The translations under genes were made by a program, and so were the position numbers. The notes under the pieces are model-generated. The model searched no databases. It was not told the DNA's origin and saw only the letters and a program-made list of their open reading frames with translations. From the NCBI GenBank assembly GCA_000985875.1, contig CCRI01000008.1:124001-188000 (forward strand): 64,000 nucleotides of DNA. The letters are read 5' to 3'. This DNA is from Neorhizobium galegae bv. officinalis (GTDB taxonomy: Bacteria > Pseudomonadota > Alphaproteobacteria > Rhizobiales > Rhizobiaceae). Shown one piece after another: positions 36,696-46,214 of this stretch. Positions within the stretch are counted from its first letter, which is position 1; the number at the start of each line of letters is the position of its first letter.

Positions 36696-36891
36696 CGAAA
36701 ACTCCTAAGATTACCGGAGACGCCGGGCCCCCGTTTCAAGCCGCCGGAATATAGTTGCGATAGGCCGGAATGCAACAGAAACACGCCGGCCGGCGTACCG
36801 AATCCACGGCTCTCAGGCTTTTGATGCACTAACGAGCATGTTACCGCAGCCGAAAGGCTCAAAAACTCGCCGATGCGACCGGAGAAACACC

Positions 36892-37764
36892 ATGAGCGAC
36901 GACATCAACACCCTGATCCTGACCGAGATCCGCAGGCTTGCGGATGCGCTGGAACGGCTCGCCGGCCCTCCGCCCGCCATCAACGACTGGAACGCTGCCG
37001 ACTGCTTCGTCTGGGTACCGGCAAACCAGCGCCTGCAGCCGGTGTCGCGTCCGAACCGGGTCGCCCTGACACTGATCCGGGGCGTCGACCATGTGCGCGA
37101 TATCCTGCACGAAAACACCCTGCGGTTTGCGGAAGGCTTTGCAGCCAACAACGTGCTGCTCTGGGGTGCCCGCGGCATGGGCAAGTCCTCGCTGGTCAAG
37201 GCGGTCCACGAAGACGTGCGCGCCGCGACGGGGACCTCGCTGAAACTCGTCGAAGTGCATCGCGAAGACATCGCCTCGCTCCCTGCCCTGCTCGATATCC
37301 TGAAAGCTTCCGGCCAGCGCGTCATCGTGTTCTGCGACGACCTTTCCTTCGATCACGACGATACGGCCTACAAGTCGCTGAAGGCAGCGCTCGACGGCGG
37401 CATCGAAGGCCGGCCGGACAATGTTCTGTTCTACGCGACATCCAACCGTCGCCACCTGCTGCCGCGCCACATGATGGAGAACGAGCAGTCGACGGCGATC
37501 AATCCATCCGAAGCCGTCGAGGAAAAGGTGTCGCTGTCGGATCGGTTCGGCCTGTGGCTCGGCTTCCATAAATGCAGCCAGGACGACTACCTGAAGATGA
37601 TCGACGGTTATGCCGAGCATTTCGAACTCGGCGTCGATCAGCAGACCCTGCATCACGAGGCGCTCGAATGGGCGACGACCCGCGGCGGGCGTTCGGGCCG
37701 CGTCGCATGGCAATATATACAGGATCTCGCCGGACGGCTGAGGAAACCGCTTTCCCCAGGCTGA
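36892..37764 (+). CDS. DUF815 family AAA-type ATPase
   Basis: The 290-residue protein has Walker A GARGMGKSS at residues 92-100 and a Walker B-like FCDDLSFDH around 145-153, followed by an AAA-type sensor region NVLFYATSNRRHLLPRHMM. DUF815 members are single-domain ATPases of unknown function, widespread in proteobacteria and usually beside yajC in rhizobia, as here. The start at 36892 (MSDDINTLILTEIRRLADAL) follows GGAGAAACACC; a start 18 codons upstream runs into the promoter region. A bidirectional terminator separates it from the convergent LysM gene. Confidence 0.9.
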   Translation: MSDDINTLILTEIRRLADALERLAGPPPAINDWNAADCFVWVPANQRLQPVSRPNRVALTLIRGVDHVRDILHENTLRFAEGFAANNVLLWGARGMGKSSLVKAVHEDVRAATGTSLKLVEVHREDIASLPALLDILKASGQRVIVFCDDLSFDHDDTAYKSLKAALDGGIEGRPDNVLFYATSNRRHLLPRHMMENEQSTAINPSEAVEEKVSLSDRFGLWLGFHKCSQDDYLKMIDGYAEHFELGVDQQTLHHEALEWATTRGGRSGRVAWQYIQDLAGRLRKPLSPG

Positions 37765-37789
37765 AGGCCCGAAAACGGACTGAGAACGC

Positions 37790-37815
37790 AAAAAGCCCGG
37801 CACTGCCGGGCTTTT
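37790..37815. terminator. Bidirectional terminator between DUF815 and LysM/LytM genes
   Basis: A5 precedes the 7-bp stem GCCCGGC, closed with its complement GCCGGGC over a CACT loop, and T4 follows. It serves both converging genes. Confidence 0.83.
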
Positions 37816-37838
37816 CTCCGTCCCTTGAAACGCACTAC

Positions 37839-39461
37839 TTATTCAAGGAAGGTAATCGGGTTGACCGGGGTCGCGTCCTTGCGGACCTCGAAGTGGACCT
37901 GCGGGCGCTTCGCATCGCCGCTCATGCCGGAGGCGGCGACCGTCTGGCCGCGGGTGATCTTCTGCCCGCGCGTGACGTTGATGCTGCCGGCATGGCCGTA
38001 GACGGTGACCTTGCCGTCGTCGTGACGGACGAGAACCGTATTGCCGAGCTGCTTCAGGCCGTTGCCCGCATAGATGACGACGCCGTTTTCAGCCGCCTTG
38101 ATCGGCGTGCCTTCGGGAACAGAGATGTCGATGCCGTCATTGCGATTGCCGTCGACGTTCTGGCCGTAGCCCGCGATGACCGCGCCGTTGACCGGCCAGC
38201 GATACTTGCCGATGCCGGTAGACTGGGGCGCCACCGAGGCGACGTCCGACTTCTTCTCGACGTCGGCGACGGATGCGCTGTCGACGGCGGCCTTGGCTGC
38301 GGCCGGCGCCGGGGCCACCTGGGCAACCTGAACAGGTGCTGCGGGAGCGGCTGGCTTCGGAGCCACGGCCGCCACCTTTTCGACCGGCTTCTGCGGAATG
38401 GATGCGGTCTTGACCGGATCGGCTGCCGGAGCAGCCGCGCCGTTTGCCACCTTCAGCGTCTGACCGATGCGGACGCCGCCCGATGTCAGGTTGTTGGCAG
38501 CCTTCAGCTGGTCGACCGGCGTGCCGGTTTCGCGGGCGATCTTGGTGATCGTGTCGCCCGGCTTGACCACATAGGTGCCGCCGACCGGCTTGCCGCCCGG
38601 AGGCGTCAGCTTGGCGGGTTCGGCAATCGCCTTGTCACGCGCCGAGGTCGGCAGGACGGCGAGTTTCTGCTCGGGCTCCCGGGCAGGCGCCGGAGCCTTG
38701 TTCTGAAGGTCGATCGTGCCGGCGGCGTTCTTCGCCGAATTCTGCGCCGTGCCGAAGGTCGGGATCAGGACGGACTGCCCGGCAGCAACGGCGCCACCGT
38801 TTGCCTTCAGGATTTCCTTTTCCGGAACCCCGTAACGCGTGGAAAGCGTCGAAACCGTTTCACCTGGCTTCAGGGTCACCTTGGGAGCGTTGACCGTGGA
38901 CCAGCCGGACATCGGCTTTGCGGTCGTGCCGGTGACGACATTGTCGGCCCTCAGCGTCGAGGCAGACGGAGCGACCAGCGTGTTGGCGGCCGGCTGACGG
39001 CCCGGGAAAGGCTGGGCGAGTGCTTCCTGACGGGTCGCCGGATCGCGACCCATCGGAGCTGCGTTACGCTGCGCCGTGGCACCGGTCGGAGCCGCCAGTT
39101 CCGAGCGCTGGACGGCGACCGGAGCGGATGCGGTGCGTGCCGGCGAGGTATAACCGCCGGAATTGCCGGGATAGGGCTGGGCCATGGCTGCATTGCGCGA
39201 ACCGTAGTCGTTCCGCGGGATCGGCGGCAAGGCCTGAGCCTGGCCGGAGCCGAGATCGGCCTGCGGGGTCGGTGCGCGGCCATAAGCCCCACCGCCCTGT
39301 CGCTGCGGAATGGACGCCGTCGTTATATTGTCGGATTTCGAAAAGAGCCCCGAGAACCGCGTCGCGTCCGAACTGCACCCTGTCGCAGCGCTGGCAAGCA
39401 GTGCCGCGACAGCAAATTTGATTACGGATTTTCCGAATTTCGGAGAACTCTTCATACGCAT
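37839..39461 (-). CDS. NlpD/DipM-like LysM-LytM lipoprotein
   Basis: The 540-residue protein has a lipobox (AAATGCSS) at the end of its signal peptide, so it is an envelope lipoprotein. Two LysM repeats (LSTRYGVPEKEILKANG and YVVKPGDTITKIARETG) bind peptidoglycan. A C-terminal M23/LytM domain spans about residues 420-535. The first zinc-ligand histidine of the HxxxD site is Asn here (RNDGIDIS), as in E. coli NlpD, while YGHAG and VHFEVR remain. It is therefore probably a non-catalytic activator of amidases at the division site. Ala/Pro-rich linkers join the modules. Confidence 0.9.
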   Translation of the reverse strand: MRMKSSPKFGKSVIKFAVAALLASAATGCSSDATRFSGLFSKSDNITTASIPQRQGGGAYGRAPTPQADLGSGQAQALPPIPRNDYGSRNAAMAQPYPGNSGGYTSPARTASAPVAVQRSELAAPTGATAQRNAAPMGRDPATRQEALAQPFPGRQPAANTLVAPSASTLRADNVVTGTTAKPMSGWSTVNAPKVTLKPGETVSTLSTRYGVPEKEILKANGGAVAAGQSVLIPTFGTAQNSAKNAAGTIDLQNKAPAPAREPEQKLAVLPTSARDKAIAEPAKLTPPGGKPVGGTYVVKPGDTITKIARETGTPVDQLKAANNLTSGGVRIGQTLKVANGAAAPAADPVKTASIPQKPVEKVAAVAPKPAAPAAPVQVAQVAPAPAAAKAAVDSASVADVEKKSDVASVAPQSTGIGKYRWPVNGAVIAGYGQNVDGNRNDGIDISVPEGTPIKAAENGVVIYAGNGLKQLGNTVLVRHDDGKVTVYGHAGSINVTRGQKITRGQTVAASGMSGDAKRPQVHFEVRKDATPVNPITFLE

Positions 39462-39542
39462 GACTCGCTTACAGATACGCCACCATCGTGAGAGTCATTA
39501 AAGCGCGTTAGTCTTACTGCACCGTTAAAGGGCAGGCATTGT

Positions 39543-39556
39543 CCTAAAATTTTAGG
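39543..39556. repeat. Perfect 14-bp palindrome upstream of the LysM/LytM gene
   Basis: CCTAAAATTTTAGG is an exact palindrome 82 bases upstream of the gene start, in the 149-base gap before pcm. It could be a regulator site or the base of a small hairpin. No regulator is indicated by the neighbours. Confidence 0.45.
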
Positions 39557-39610
39557 GAAATTGATAACCATGACGGTCGAAATGCCATCGCGGCATGGAA
39601 CAAACGGCCT

Positions 39611-40249
39611 TTAGAGCGCCGCTGCGATGTGGGGAACGATCGGCAGAAAGGGCACCTGGAACAGATCCTCCCGCTCGAATCGGCTGCCGGTCTTGGTGAG
39701 ACGCACCATCATGCAGGACTCGCCGTCCGTGAGCGGCGCGACCATCGAACCGCCATGGGTGAGCTGCTCGGCGTAAAATCGCGGCAGCGAGGAAAAGGCG
39801 GCCGTGACGAAAATGCGGTCGAAAGTGCCCTCGCCCGGCATGCCATTGCCGCCGTCCGCCTGGCGCACGACGACATTGCGCAGCCCCAGCGCATCCATGC
39901 GGGCGTTGGCGGCGGTGACCAAGGTGCGGTATCGCTCGACGGTCAGCACCCGCTCGGCGATACGGGCTATGACGGCGGCGGTAAAGCCGCTGCCCGTGCC
40001 GATTTCGAGCACCCTATGACCGGGCTTGACCTGGAGGCGGTGCAGCAAGCGCACGGCGAGATCCGCACCTTCCATGAAGGAGCCGCAGTCGATCGGCACG
40101 GTGCGGCTGGAATAGGCGTCCTCGGCAAGCGACAGCGGCACGAACTGCGAACGGGGCGTCTGTTCGACGGCAGTCAGCAGATCGAGGTCAGAAATGCCTT
40201 CCGACCTGAGGCGCAGCACGAGCGCCGCAAAACCCTCTTTCTCGACCAT
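39611..40249 (-). CDS. pcm: Protein-L-isoaspartate O-methyltransferase
   Basis: The enzyme repairs isoaspartyl residues in aged proteins using S-adenosylmethionine. The 212 residues include the entry motif FVPLSLAEDAYSSRTVPID, the cofactor motif VLEIGTGSGFTAAVIARIA at about residue 75 and DRIFVTAAFSSLP, where most family members have a similar V/T-AA turn. The ATG at 40249 (MVEKEGF) is preferred; an upstream TTG would touch the surE stop. It follows surE by 8 bases, the arrangement known as surE-pcm in many bacteria. A second, diverged pcm is at 61997. Confidence 0.92.
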   Translation of the reverse strand: MVEKEGFAALVLRLRSEGISDLDLLTAVEQTPRSQFVPLSLAEDAYSSRTVPIDCGSFMEGADLAVRLLHRLQVKPGHRVLEIGTGSGFTAAVIARIAERVLTVERYRTLVTAANARMDALGLRNVVVRQADGGNGMPGEGTFDRIFVTAAFSSLPRFYAEQLTHGGSMVAPLTDGESCMMVRLTKTGSRFEREDLFQVPFLPIVPHIAAAL

Positions 40250-40257
40250 GCCCGATT

Positions 40258-41028
40258 TCAATCAGCAGCTCCGAATCCCAGTGCTTTCGCCACACGATCC
40301 TGAACCGAATAATCGGTCAGGTCCAGCTTGAGCGGCGTCACGGAGATCTTGTTCTCCTTCAACGCCTGGATATCGGTGCCGTCACGGAAGTTGCCCTTCC
40401 GCTCGCCGAATCGCAGCCAGTAATAGGGTTTGCCGCGGCCATCCTCGCGGGCATCGATCGTCAGGCCGAAATCGAGCTTGCCCTGCGATGTCACTTCGAC
40501 GCCCTGCACATCGCCCGGTTCGCAATTCGGGAAGTTCAGATTGAGGAAGGTGCCGTCCGGCAAATCAACGTCGATGAGCTTGCCAATGAGATCCGCCGCG
40601 TAGGATTCAACGACTTCCCAAGGCACCACCCGACCGTCTTCGCGCCGCACGGCCTGGCTGAGCGCAAAGGAGCGCACGCCCTGCAATGTGCCTTCGATCG
40701 CGCCTGCGATCGTGCCGGAATAGGTGACGTCATCGGCCATGTTGGCGCCATCGTTGACGCCCGAGAGCACCAGATCCGGCTTTCCCGGCAGGACTTCGCG
40801 AATGCCCATGATGACGCAATCGGTCGGCGTACCGCGCAGCGCGAAATGCTTGTCTCCGACTTTGCGAAGACGGAGCGGCTCGGAGAGCGTCAGCGAATGG
40901 GCAAGGCCGCTCTGATCGGTTTCCGGCGCGACGATCCATACATCATCCGAAAGCTGCCGCGCGATGCGTTCCAGCACCGCGAGGCCTTCGGCGTGAATGC
41001 CGTCGTCATTGGTCAGAAGTATCCGCAT
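40258..41028 (-). CDS. surE: 5'/3'-nucleotidase SurE
   Basis: The 256-residue metal-dependent phosphatase acts on nucleoside monophosphates in stationary-phase survival. The catalytic start [16 protein letters not shown] holds the DD metal pair; [14 protein letters not shown] with the Ser follows, as does [20 protein letters not shown] with the second Asn site. The start is inside the end of serS, sharing one base (TGATG), so translation is coupled. pcm is downstream. Confidence 0.96.
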   Translation of the reverse strand: MRILLTNDDGIHAEGLAVLERIARQLSDDVWIVAPETDQSGLAHSLTLSEPLRLRKVGDKHFALRGTPTDCVIMGIREVLPGKPDLVLSGVNDGANMADDVTYSGTIAGAIEGTLQGVRSFALSQAVRREDGRVVPWEVVESYAADLIGKLIDVDLPDGTFLNLNFPNCEPGDVQGVEVTSQGKLDFGLTIDAREDGRGKPYYWLRFGERKGNFRDGTDIQALKENKISVTPLKLDLTDYSVQDRVAKALGFGAAD

Positions 41029-42311
41029 CAGGCCGCCCGTTCGATTCTGGTCAGGCCACCCATATACGGCAGGAGCGCGTCCGGAATTGTGACCGAGCCG
41101 TCCTCGTTCAGGTAATTTTCCATGACCGCGATCAGGCAGCGGCCGACAGCGACGCCAGAGCCGTTCAGCGTGTGAACGAACTTCAGCGCCTTGTCGTCCT
41201 TGGACCGGTAGCGCGCATTCATGCGGCGCCCCTGGAAATCGCCGCAAACGGAGCAGGACGAGATTTCGCGGTAGGTATCCTGGCCGGGCAGCCAGACCTC
41301 GATGTCATAAGTCTTGCGCGCGCCAAACCCCATGTCACCGGTGCAGAGCGTCATGGTGCGGAAATGCAGGCCGAGACGCTTCAGCATGTTCTCGGCGCAT
41401 TCGGTCATCCGCTCGTGCTCGGCGATCGACGATTCCTGGTCGGTGATCGACACGAGTTCGCACTTCCAGAACTGGTGCTGGCGCAGCATGCCCCGCGTAT
41501 CACGGCCGGCGGAACCGGCTTCCGAACGGAAGGACGGCGTCAGCGCGGTGAAGCGCAGCGGCAGCTTTTCCTGCTCCAGAATTTCCCCGGAAACGAGGTT
41601 GGTGAGCGTCACCTCCGCTGTCGGGATCAGGTAGCGGCCATCCGTCGTCTTGAAGAGGTCTTCTTCGAATTTCGGCAACTGGCCGGTGCCGTACATGGCG
41701 TCGCCCTTCACCATCAACGGCGAAGAGACTTCCGTATAGCCGTGCTCGGTCGTGTGCATGTCGATCATGAACTGGCCGAGCGCCCGTTCAAGCCTGGCGA
41801 GCTGGCCGGTCAGGACGGTGAAGCGCGAGCCGGAGAGCTTGGTAGCGCGCTCGAAATCCATCATCCCGAGCGCTTCGCCGATCTCGTAATGCTCCTTGGC
41901 AGCATGGTTCCAGCGCGGCTTTTCGCCAACGACGTGCTTGACCACGTTGTCGTGCTCGTCCTTGCCGACCGGTACGTCGTCGAAGGGCACGTTGGGAATG
42001 CGCGACAGGGCGTCTTCGAGGGCCGCAACGGCGTCGCGCTCTTCCTGCTCGGCAACCGGCATCGTCTCCTTGATGGTGGCGACTTCGGCCTTCAGCTTTT
42101 CGGCAAGCTCGGAATTCTTCTGCCCCAGCGCAATGCCAATCTCCTTGGAGGCGGCGTTGCGGCGGGATTGCATATCCTGAAGCTTCTGGATGACGGAACG
42201 GCGCTTGTCGTCCAGCGCCAGGAGAGTTGCCGCCATGGGCTCTGCGCCGCGCTTGTTCAGCGCTGTATCCAAAGCCCCTTCGTTTTCACGGATCCACTTG
42301 ATATCGAGCAT
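41028..42311 (-). CDS. serS: Seryl-tRNA synthetase
   Basis: The 427-residue class II synthetase has an N-terminal coiled-coil arm (residues ~25-105, [19 protein letters not shown] through [15 protein letters not shown]) that grips the long tRNA-Ser arm. Motif 2 reads [25 protein letters not shown], split here as [12 protein letters not shown] and [12 protein letters not shown], and motif 3 is near [17 protein letters not shown]. It lies between tatC (55 bases upstream) and surE (overlapping) on one long minus-strand transcript. Length is standard. Confidence 0.97.
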   Translation of the reverse strand: MLDIKWIRENEGALDTALNKRGAEPMAATLLALDDKRRSVIQKLQDMQSRRNAASKEIGIALGQKNSELAEKLKAEVATIKETMPVAEQEERDAVAALEDALSRIPNVPFDDVPVGKDEHDNVVKHVVGEKPRWNHAAKEHYEIGEALGMMDFERATKLSGSRFTVLTGQLARLERALGQFMIDMHTTEHGYTEVSSPLMVKGDAMYGTGQLPKFEEDLFKTTDGRYLIPTAEVTLTNLVSGEILEQEKLPLRFTALTPSFRSEAGSAGRDTRGMLRQHQFWKCELVSITDQESSIAEHERMTECAENMLKRLGLHFRTMTLCTGDMGFGARKTYDIEVWLPGQDTYREISSCSVCGDFQGRRMNARYRSKDDKALKFVHTLNGSGVAVGRCLIAVMENYLNEDGSVTIPDALLPYMGGLTRIERAA

Positions 42312-42366
42312 CTTGCCTTGCCTTTAGAGCGGAACGCCGCGGACTCGCAAAGCAGGCCGAAAGGCT

Positions 42367-43191
42367 TCAGGCCTTGTCCGTCTCTGCAACATCCGAAGAT
42401 TCCTGCTCCGAAAGCTTGTCCTCGGCACGTTTGCGCTCGACGAGTCGTGCGGCGTAGATGGAAATCTCGTAGAGAAGGATGGTCGGTATAGCAAGACCGA
42501 TCTGGGACATGGGATCGGGCGGCGTGAGCACCGCGGCAACGACAAAGGCCAGCACGATCGCGTATTTACGCTTTTCCTTCAGCCAGGCGCTGGTCAGAAT
42601 GCCGACGCGGGCGAGCAGCGTGGTGACGACCGGAAGCTGGAACACCAGCCCGAAGGACAGGACCAGCGTCATGATCAGGCTCAGATATTCCGAGACCCGC
42701 GGCAGAAGCGAAATGCCGACTTCACCTTCGGTGGGCGCCTGCTGCATGGCGAGGAAGAACCACATGACCATGGGAGTGAAGAAGAAATAGACCAGCGCGC
42801 CGCCCATCAGGAAGAGGATCGGCGAAGCGACCAGGAACGGCAGGAAGGCAGCCCGCTCGTTCTTGTAGAGGCCGGGCGCCACGAACTTGTAGATCTGCGA
42901 AGCAATCACCGGGAAGGCGATCACCAGCGCGCCGAACATCGCCACCTTCACCTGGGTGAAGAAGAACTCCTGCGGCGCGGTGTAGATCAACTCGGACTTG
43001 GCCAGATCGAGATTGGCCCAGAGGACAGCCCATTTATAGGGAACGACAAGCAGGTTGAAGAGCTGCTTGGCGAAGAAGAAACAGACGACGAACGCGACGA
43101 AAAATGCGCCGATCGACCACATCAGTCGAGTGCGCAGTTCCATCAGATGCTCGATGAGCGGCTGCGGCTTGTCTTCGATGTCACCGCTCAT
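42367..43191 (-). CDS. tatC: Twin-arginine translocase subunit TatC
   Basis: The 274-residue core receptor of the Tat export system has six membrane helices and the signature N terminus PLIEHLMELRTRLMWSIGAF, including the ELR motif that binds signal peptides. Further marks are FFTQVKVAMFGALVIAFPVI and LLPRVSEYLSLIMTLVLSFG. The start overlaps the tatB stop by four bases. The last ~25 residues are charged and cytoplasmic. It recognises folded cofactor-containing precursors with an RR signal. Confidence 0.96.
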   Translation of the reverse strand: MSGDIEDKPQPLIEHLMELRTRLMWSIGAFFVAFVVCFFFAKQLFNLLVVPYKWAVLWANLDLAKSELIYTAPQEFFFTQVKVAMFGALVIAFPVIASQIYKFVAPGLYKNERAAFLPFLVASPILFLMGGALVYFFFTPMVMWFFLAMQQAPTEGEVGISLLPRVSEYLSLIMTLVLSFGLVFQLPVVTTLLARVGILTSAWLKEKRKYAIVLAFVVAAVLTPPDPMSQIGLAIPTILLYEISIYAARLVERKRAEDKLSEQESSDVAETDKA

Positions 43192-43901
43192 GCGTCGTCC
43201 TTCGGGGTATCGGCTTTTTTCGGCGTGCGCTTGCGGGCCGGAGCCTTGACGATCGCCTCATCCACAACCTGGGCAACAGGCGCCGGTTTTGGCGCAGCGC
43301 GGCTGCGTTTCGGTTTGTCGACGACGGCGACCGGAGTATCGGCAGTCTCGACGGCGGGCTTTGCCTTTTCGGCGGCCTTGCGGACCGGCTTCGGCTTTTC
43401 CACGACGGTTGCTGTCGCCGCTGCCTCAGGTGAGGCAGGCGCGGACTGGGCCGGAGCCGGGACCGGCGCAGGCGTCGAGGATGCAGGTGCTGCCAACGGG
43501 AAGTTTGCGGGAACCTCGGGAGCGGCGTCGACGCTCGACGTACCCTCGACAGCCTGACGGGCCTCGATATCGGTCTCGGTCACGGCCGGCGTCGGCATCT
43601 GCGTCGCCTTCTGCAGGTCGGCGCGAATTTCCTGCCCCATCTGCCGGAGCGGGTTGATCGCATCCCTCAGCGCGTTCGTCGGGTTCAGCCGCTGCGCATC
43701 CGAAATCGTCTTGCGCACGTCGTCGAGCTCCGACTCTTTCAGCGCTTCATCGAATTGCGAGCGGAATTCCCCGGCCATCTTGCGCAGATTGGTCGTCATC
43801 TTGCCAAAGGCCCTGAGCATGGGCGGCAAATCCTTCGGACCAACCACGACGATCAACACGATCGCAATGACGAGAAGCTCGGTCCAGCCGATATCAAACA
43901 T
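43188..43901 (-). CDS. tatB: Twin-arginine translocase subunit TatB
   Basis: The 237-residue protein starts MFDIGWTELLVIAIVLIVVV, a short N-terminal membrane helix, then GPKDLPPMLRAFGKM, a hinge and an amphipathic helix. The C-terminal ~120 residues are Ala/Pro/Val-rich and unstructured, longer than in E. coli (171 residues in all) but usual for rhizobia. It lies between tatA (33 bases) and tatC (4-base overlap). It works with TatC as the signal-peptide receptor. Confidence 0.94.
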   Translation of the reverse strand: MFDIGWTELLVIAIVLIVVVGPKDLPPMLRAFGKMTTNLRKMAGEFRSQFDEALKESELDDVRKTISDAQRLNPTNALRDAINPLRQMGQEIRADLQKATQMPTPAVTETDIEARQAVEGTSSVDAAPEVPANFPLAAPASSTPAPVPAPAQSAPASPEAAATATVVEKPKPVRKAAEKAKPAVETADTPVAVVDKPKRSRAAPKPAPVAQVVDEAIVKAPARKRTPKKADTPKDDA

Positions 43902-43934
43902 TCAACGAGGCTCCTGGAACCCGCCACCCGGACA

Positions 43935-44159
43935 TTACGACCGGGTGGTTTCCTTGGCCTCTTCAGCCTTGAGATCAACGGTCTTCGTCGTGGTCGTCGC
44001 GCCGTTCGCCTCCGTGGCGTCCTCGTCGCTCATGCCCTTCTTGAAGCTCTTGATGCCCTTGGCGAAATCGCCCATCAGTTCCGGAATCTTGCCGCGTCCG
44101 AAGAGAACGAGCACGATGACCAGAACGATCAGCCAATGCCACACACTGAAAGAACCCAT
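43935..44159 (-). CDS. tatA: Twin-arginine translocase subunit TatA
   Basis: The 74-residue protein begins [20 protein letters not shown], one membrane helix, followed by [20 protein letters not shown], the FG-like hinge and amphipathic helix. TatA multimers form the pore. The tail is charged ([13 protein letters not shown]). It is the first of tatABC and lies downstream of scpB after a 463-base interval that may contain one small gene. Confidence 0.95.
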   Translation of the reverse strand: MGSFSVWHWLIVLVIVLVLFGRGKIPELMGDFAKGIKSFKKGMSDEDATEANGATTTTKTVDLKAEEAKETTRS

Positions 44160-44257
44160 AAGTCCAACTCCATTAGTACCGTTTCATCGATGTAAGCTCT
44201 TTATGATGCTTTTTCAAACACCAAAATGTCGTCGGTGAACACCTTATCGAGACGTCC

Positions 44258-44626
44258 TTAACCCTGCGCGACAACTCGTCGGCGCAGATCCGGCCTCGAC
44301 CCGGCTGACTGGCCCTGCGAACCACGAACGTCTGGGATTCTCGGGCCGCTAAAGGGATCGTCCCGACTGAGTTCCCGCCGCAAGCTGGCCACCTGGGGGC
44401 ACGGCCGCATCGCCTCTTCGGCATCGTCGCCGACTGCGATCACCGTCGCGACGCTCTCCATCAGGGTCGCCGGCGTTTCGGCTCGGATAATCTCCTGTAG
44501 GCGAGAAACGAGGCCGGAAAACGGCTCTTCCGTCAAAAAGCGACCTGCCAAGGAGTCAACGTGATGCAGCACAGCCCATCGTGCGACGGACGTGCTCCTG
44601 GGCCGCAACCACTCCGGCGAAATCAC
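44258..44626 (-). CDS. Hypothetical protein between scpB and tatA (doubtful)
   Basis: A GTG-started frame of 122 codons overlaps the scpB stop by four bases (GTGA), as coupled genes in this operon do. The middle (LTEEPFSGLVSRLQEIIRAE, then LMESVATVIAVGDDAEEAM) looks protein-like and the third codon positions are GC-rich. Both ends are arginine-rich and unlike a folded protein. I do not recognise it. It may be real, or only a chance frame in an otherwise empty 463-base stretch. The 98 bases from its stop to tatA show no hairpin. Confidence 0.3.
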   Translation of the reverse strand: MISPEWLRPRSTSVARWAVLHHVDSLAGRFLTEEPFSGLVSRLQEIIRAETPATLMESVATVIAVGDDAEEAMRPCPQVASLRRELSRDDPFSGPRIPDVRGSQGQSAGSRPDLRRRVVAQG

Positions 44627-45339
44627 TCTTCCGCTTCGCCGCCCGGCGTCAGGAGACCAAGTTCCTCGAGGTCGAGTTGGGTGATCGGGTCCTCGTCTTC
44701 GGCAAAATCGTCAACATTGATCGGGAGGGGTATCGCAAAGCCCGGGGGGATGCGGCCGGAAAGCAGACCGGCGCCCTTCAATTCTTCGAGACCGGGGAGA
44801 TCGCGCAGTTCCTCAAGGCCGAAATGGTCGAGGAAATCAGGGGTCGTGGCGAGCGTCACCGGCCGTCCCGGGGTGCGGCGGCGGCCGCGGAAGCGGACCC
44901 AGCCCGCCTCCATCAGCACGTCGAGCGTGCCTTTGGACGTCTGCACCCCGCGGATCTCCTCGATCTCGGCGCGGGTGACAGGCTGGTGATAGGCAATGAT
45001 GGCCAGCACTTCGAGTGCGGCCCGCGACAGCTTCCTCGTCTCGTTGTCTTCGTTACGGATGACGAAGGAGAGATCGGCGGCGGTGCGGAAGGCCCAGCGG
45101 TCGCCGGTCCGGATCAGATTGACGCCGCGCGGCGCATAGACCTCCGCCAGCCGCTGCATGACGGCATTGACATTGGTGCCGCGCGGCAGGCGTTCGGCCA
45201 GAAACGCCTCAGAGACCGGCTCGGCCGAGGCGAAGACCAGCGCTTCCGCGATCCGCTCGACTTCCGCCGACGAGAAGGATGGGAGTTCAGCCTCTTCTTC
45301 CGCAGCGATCGGCAGATCGTCGTCCTCTTGCGGCGTCAA
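44623..45339 (-). CDS. scpB: Segregation and condensation protein B
   Basis: The 238-residue protein has the two winged-helix domains of ScpB, which binds the Smc-ScpA complex to compact and separate chromosomes. Recognisable text is ERIAEALVFASAEPVSEAFL, then ALEVLAIIAYHQPVTRAEIE and FLDHFGLEELRDLPGLEEL. The start is a TTG that overlaps the scpA stop (TTGA); no ATG lies close by, so translation probably depends on coupling. The acidic C terminus is common in rhizobia. Confidence 0.93.
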   Translation of the reverse strand: MTPQEDDDLPIAAEEEAELPSFSSAEVERIAEALVFASAEPVSEAFLAERLPRGTNVNAVMQRLAEVYAPRGVNLIRTGDRWAFRTAADLSFVIRNEDNETRKLSRAALEVLAIIAYHQPVTRAEIEEIRGVQTSKGTLDVLMEAGWVRFRGRRRTPGRPVTLATTPDFLDHFGLEELRDLPGLEELKGAGLLSGRIPPGFAIPLPINVDDFAEDEDPITQLDLEELGLLTPGGEAEE

Positions 45340-46187
45340 TCAACGCCTCCCTCGGCGGGCTGTGGCGAGGCGGGCTGCTGTGGTCCGGTTCCCCTGCGGA
45401 GAAAGATCGGCTGGAAGGCGCCGTCCTGGCGGATTTCGAGCTTGCCTTCGCGCACCAGTTCGAGCGACGCGGCAAAGGCACTGGCGGTTGCCGTGACGCG
45501 ATCCTCCGGCGGCAGATAGGGCAAGAGATAGTGTTGCAGCGCCGTCCAGTCGACGATCTCGCCGAGCATGCGCGTCAGCAGTTCGCGGGCATCGACCAGC
45601 GACCAGACCTTGCGCCTCTCGATCGTCACCTGGGTGATGGCGGTCCGCTGGCGCAGGTTGGCATAAGCGGCGAGAAGGTCGTAAAGCGTCGCGTCATAGG
45701 CGGATTCGACGCGATGGGGGATATGTTCCGGCGCTCCGCGGGCAAAGACGTCGCGGCCGAGACGATTGCGGTTGACCAGCCGGGTCGCCGACTCGCGCAT
45801 CGCCTCAAGCCGCTTCAGGCGGAAAGCGAGCGTCGCTGCCAATTCCTCGCCGCTCGGGCCGTCGTCGCCCTTGGCCTGCTGCGGAATGAGCAGCTTCGAC
45901 TTGAGATAGGCGAGCCAGGCGGCCATGACGAGATAATCGGCGGCAAGCTCGATACGGACCCGCCGGGCGCTGTCGATGAACAATAGATATTGCTCGACCA
46001 GTGCCAGAACGGAGATGCGGGCGAGATCGACCTTCTGGGTGCGGGCCAGATGAAGCAGCAGGTCGAGCGGACCTTCGAAACCGCTGACATCGATGACAAG
46101 TGCCGGATCATCCGTCGCACGTTCGGCGCCGGCATCCTGCCACAACTTGTCCATCGGAATGGCGTTCTGCGATGTCGTCGTTGCCAT
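45336..46187 (-). CDS. scpA: Segregation and condensation protein A
   Basis: The 283-residue kleisin subunit bridges Smc heads. Its N-terminal domain contains the diagnostic FEGPLDLLLHLARTQKVDLA, then YLVMAAWLAYLKSKLLIPQ, and its C-terminal winged helix is near residue 220-260 (EIVDWTALQHYLLPYLPPED). It overlaps scpB by four bases and follows nagZ by 27. The nagZ-scpA-scpB order is a stable rhizobial arrangement. Confidence 0.94.
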   Translation of the reverse strand: MATTTSQNAIPMDKLWQDAGAERATDDPALVIDVSGFEGPLDLLLHLARTQKVDLARISVLALVEQYLLFIDSARRVRIELAADYLVMAAWLAYLKSKLLIPQQAKGDDGPSGEELAATLAFRLKRLEAMRESATRLVNRNRLGRDVFARGAPEHIPHRVESAYDATLYDLLAAYANLRQRTAITQVTIERRKVWSLVDARELLTRMLGEIVDWTALQHYLLPYLPPEDRVTATASAFAASLELVREGKLEIRQDGAFQPIFLRRGTGPQQPASPQPAEGGVD

Positions 46188-46214
46188 TCCCCAACCTCTT
46201 GCTGTCGACAGCCG

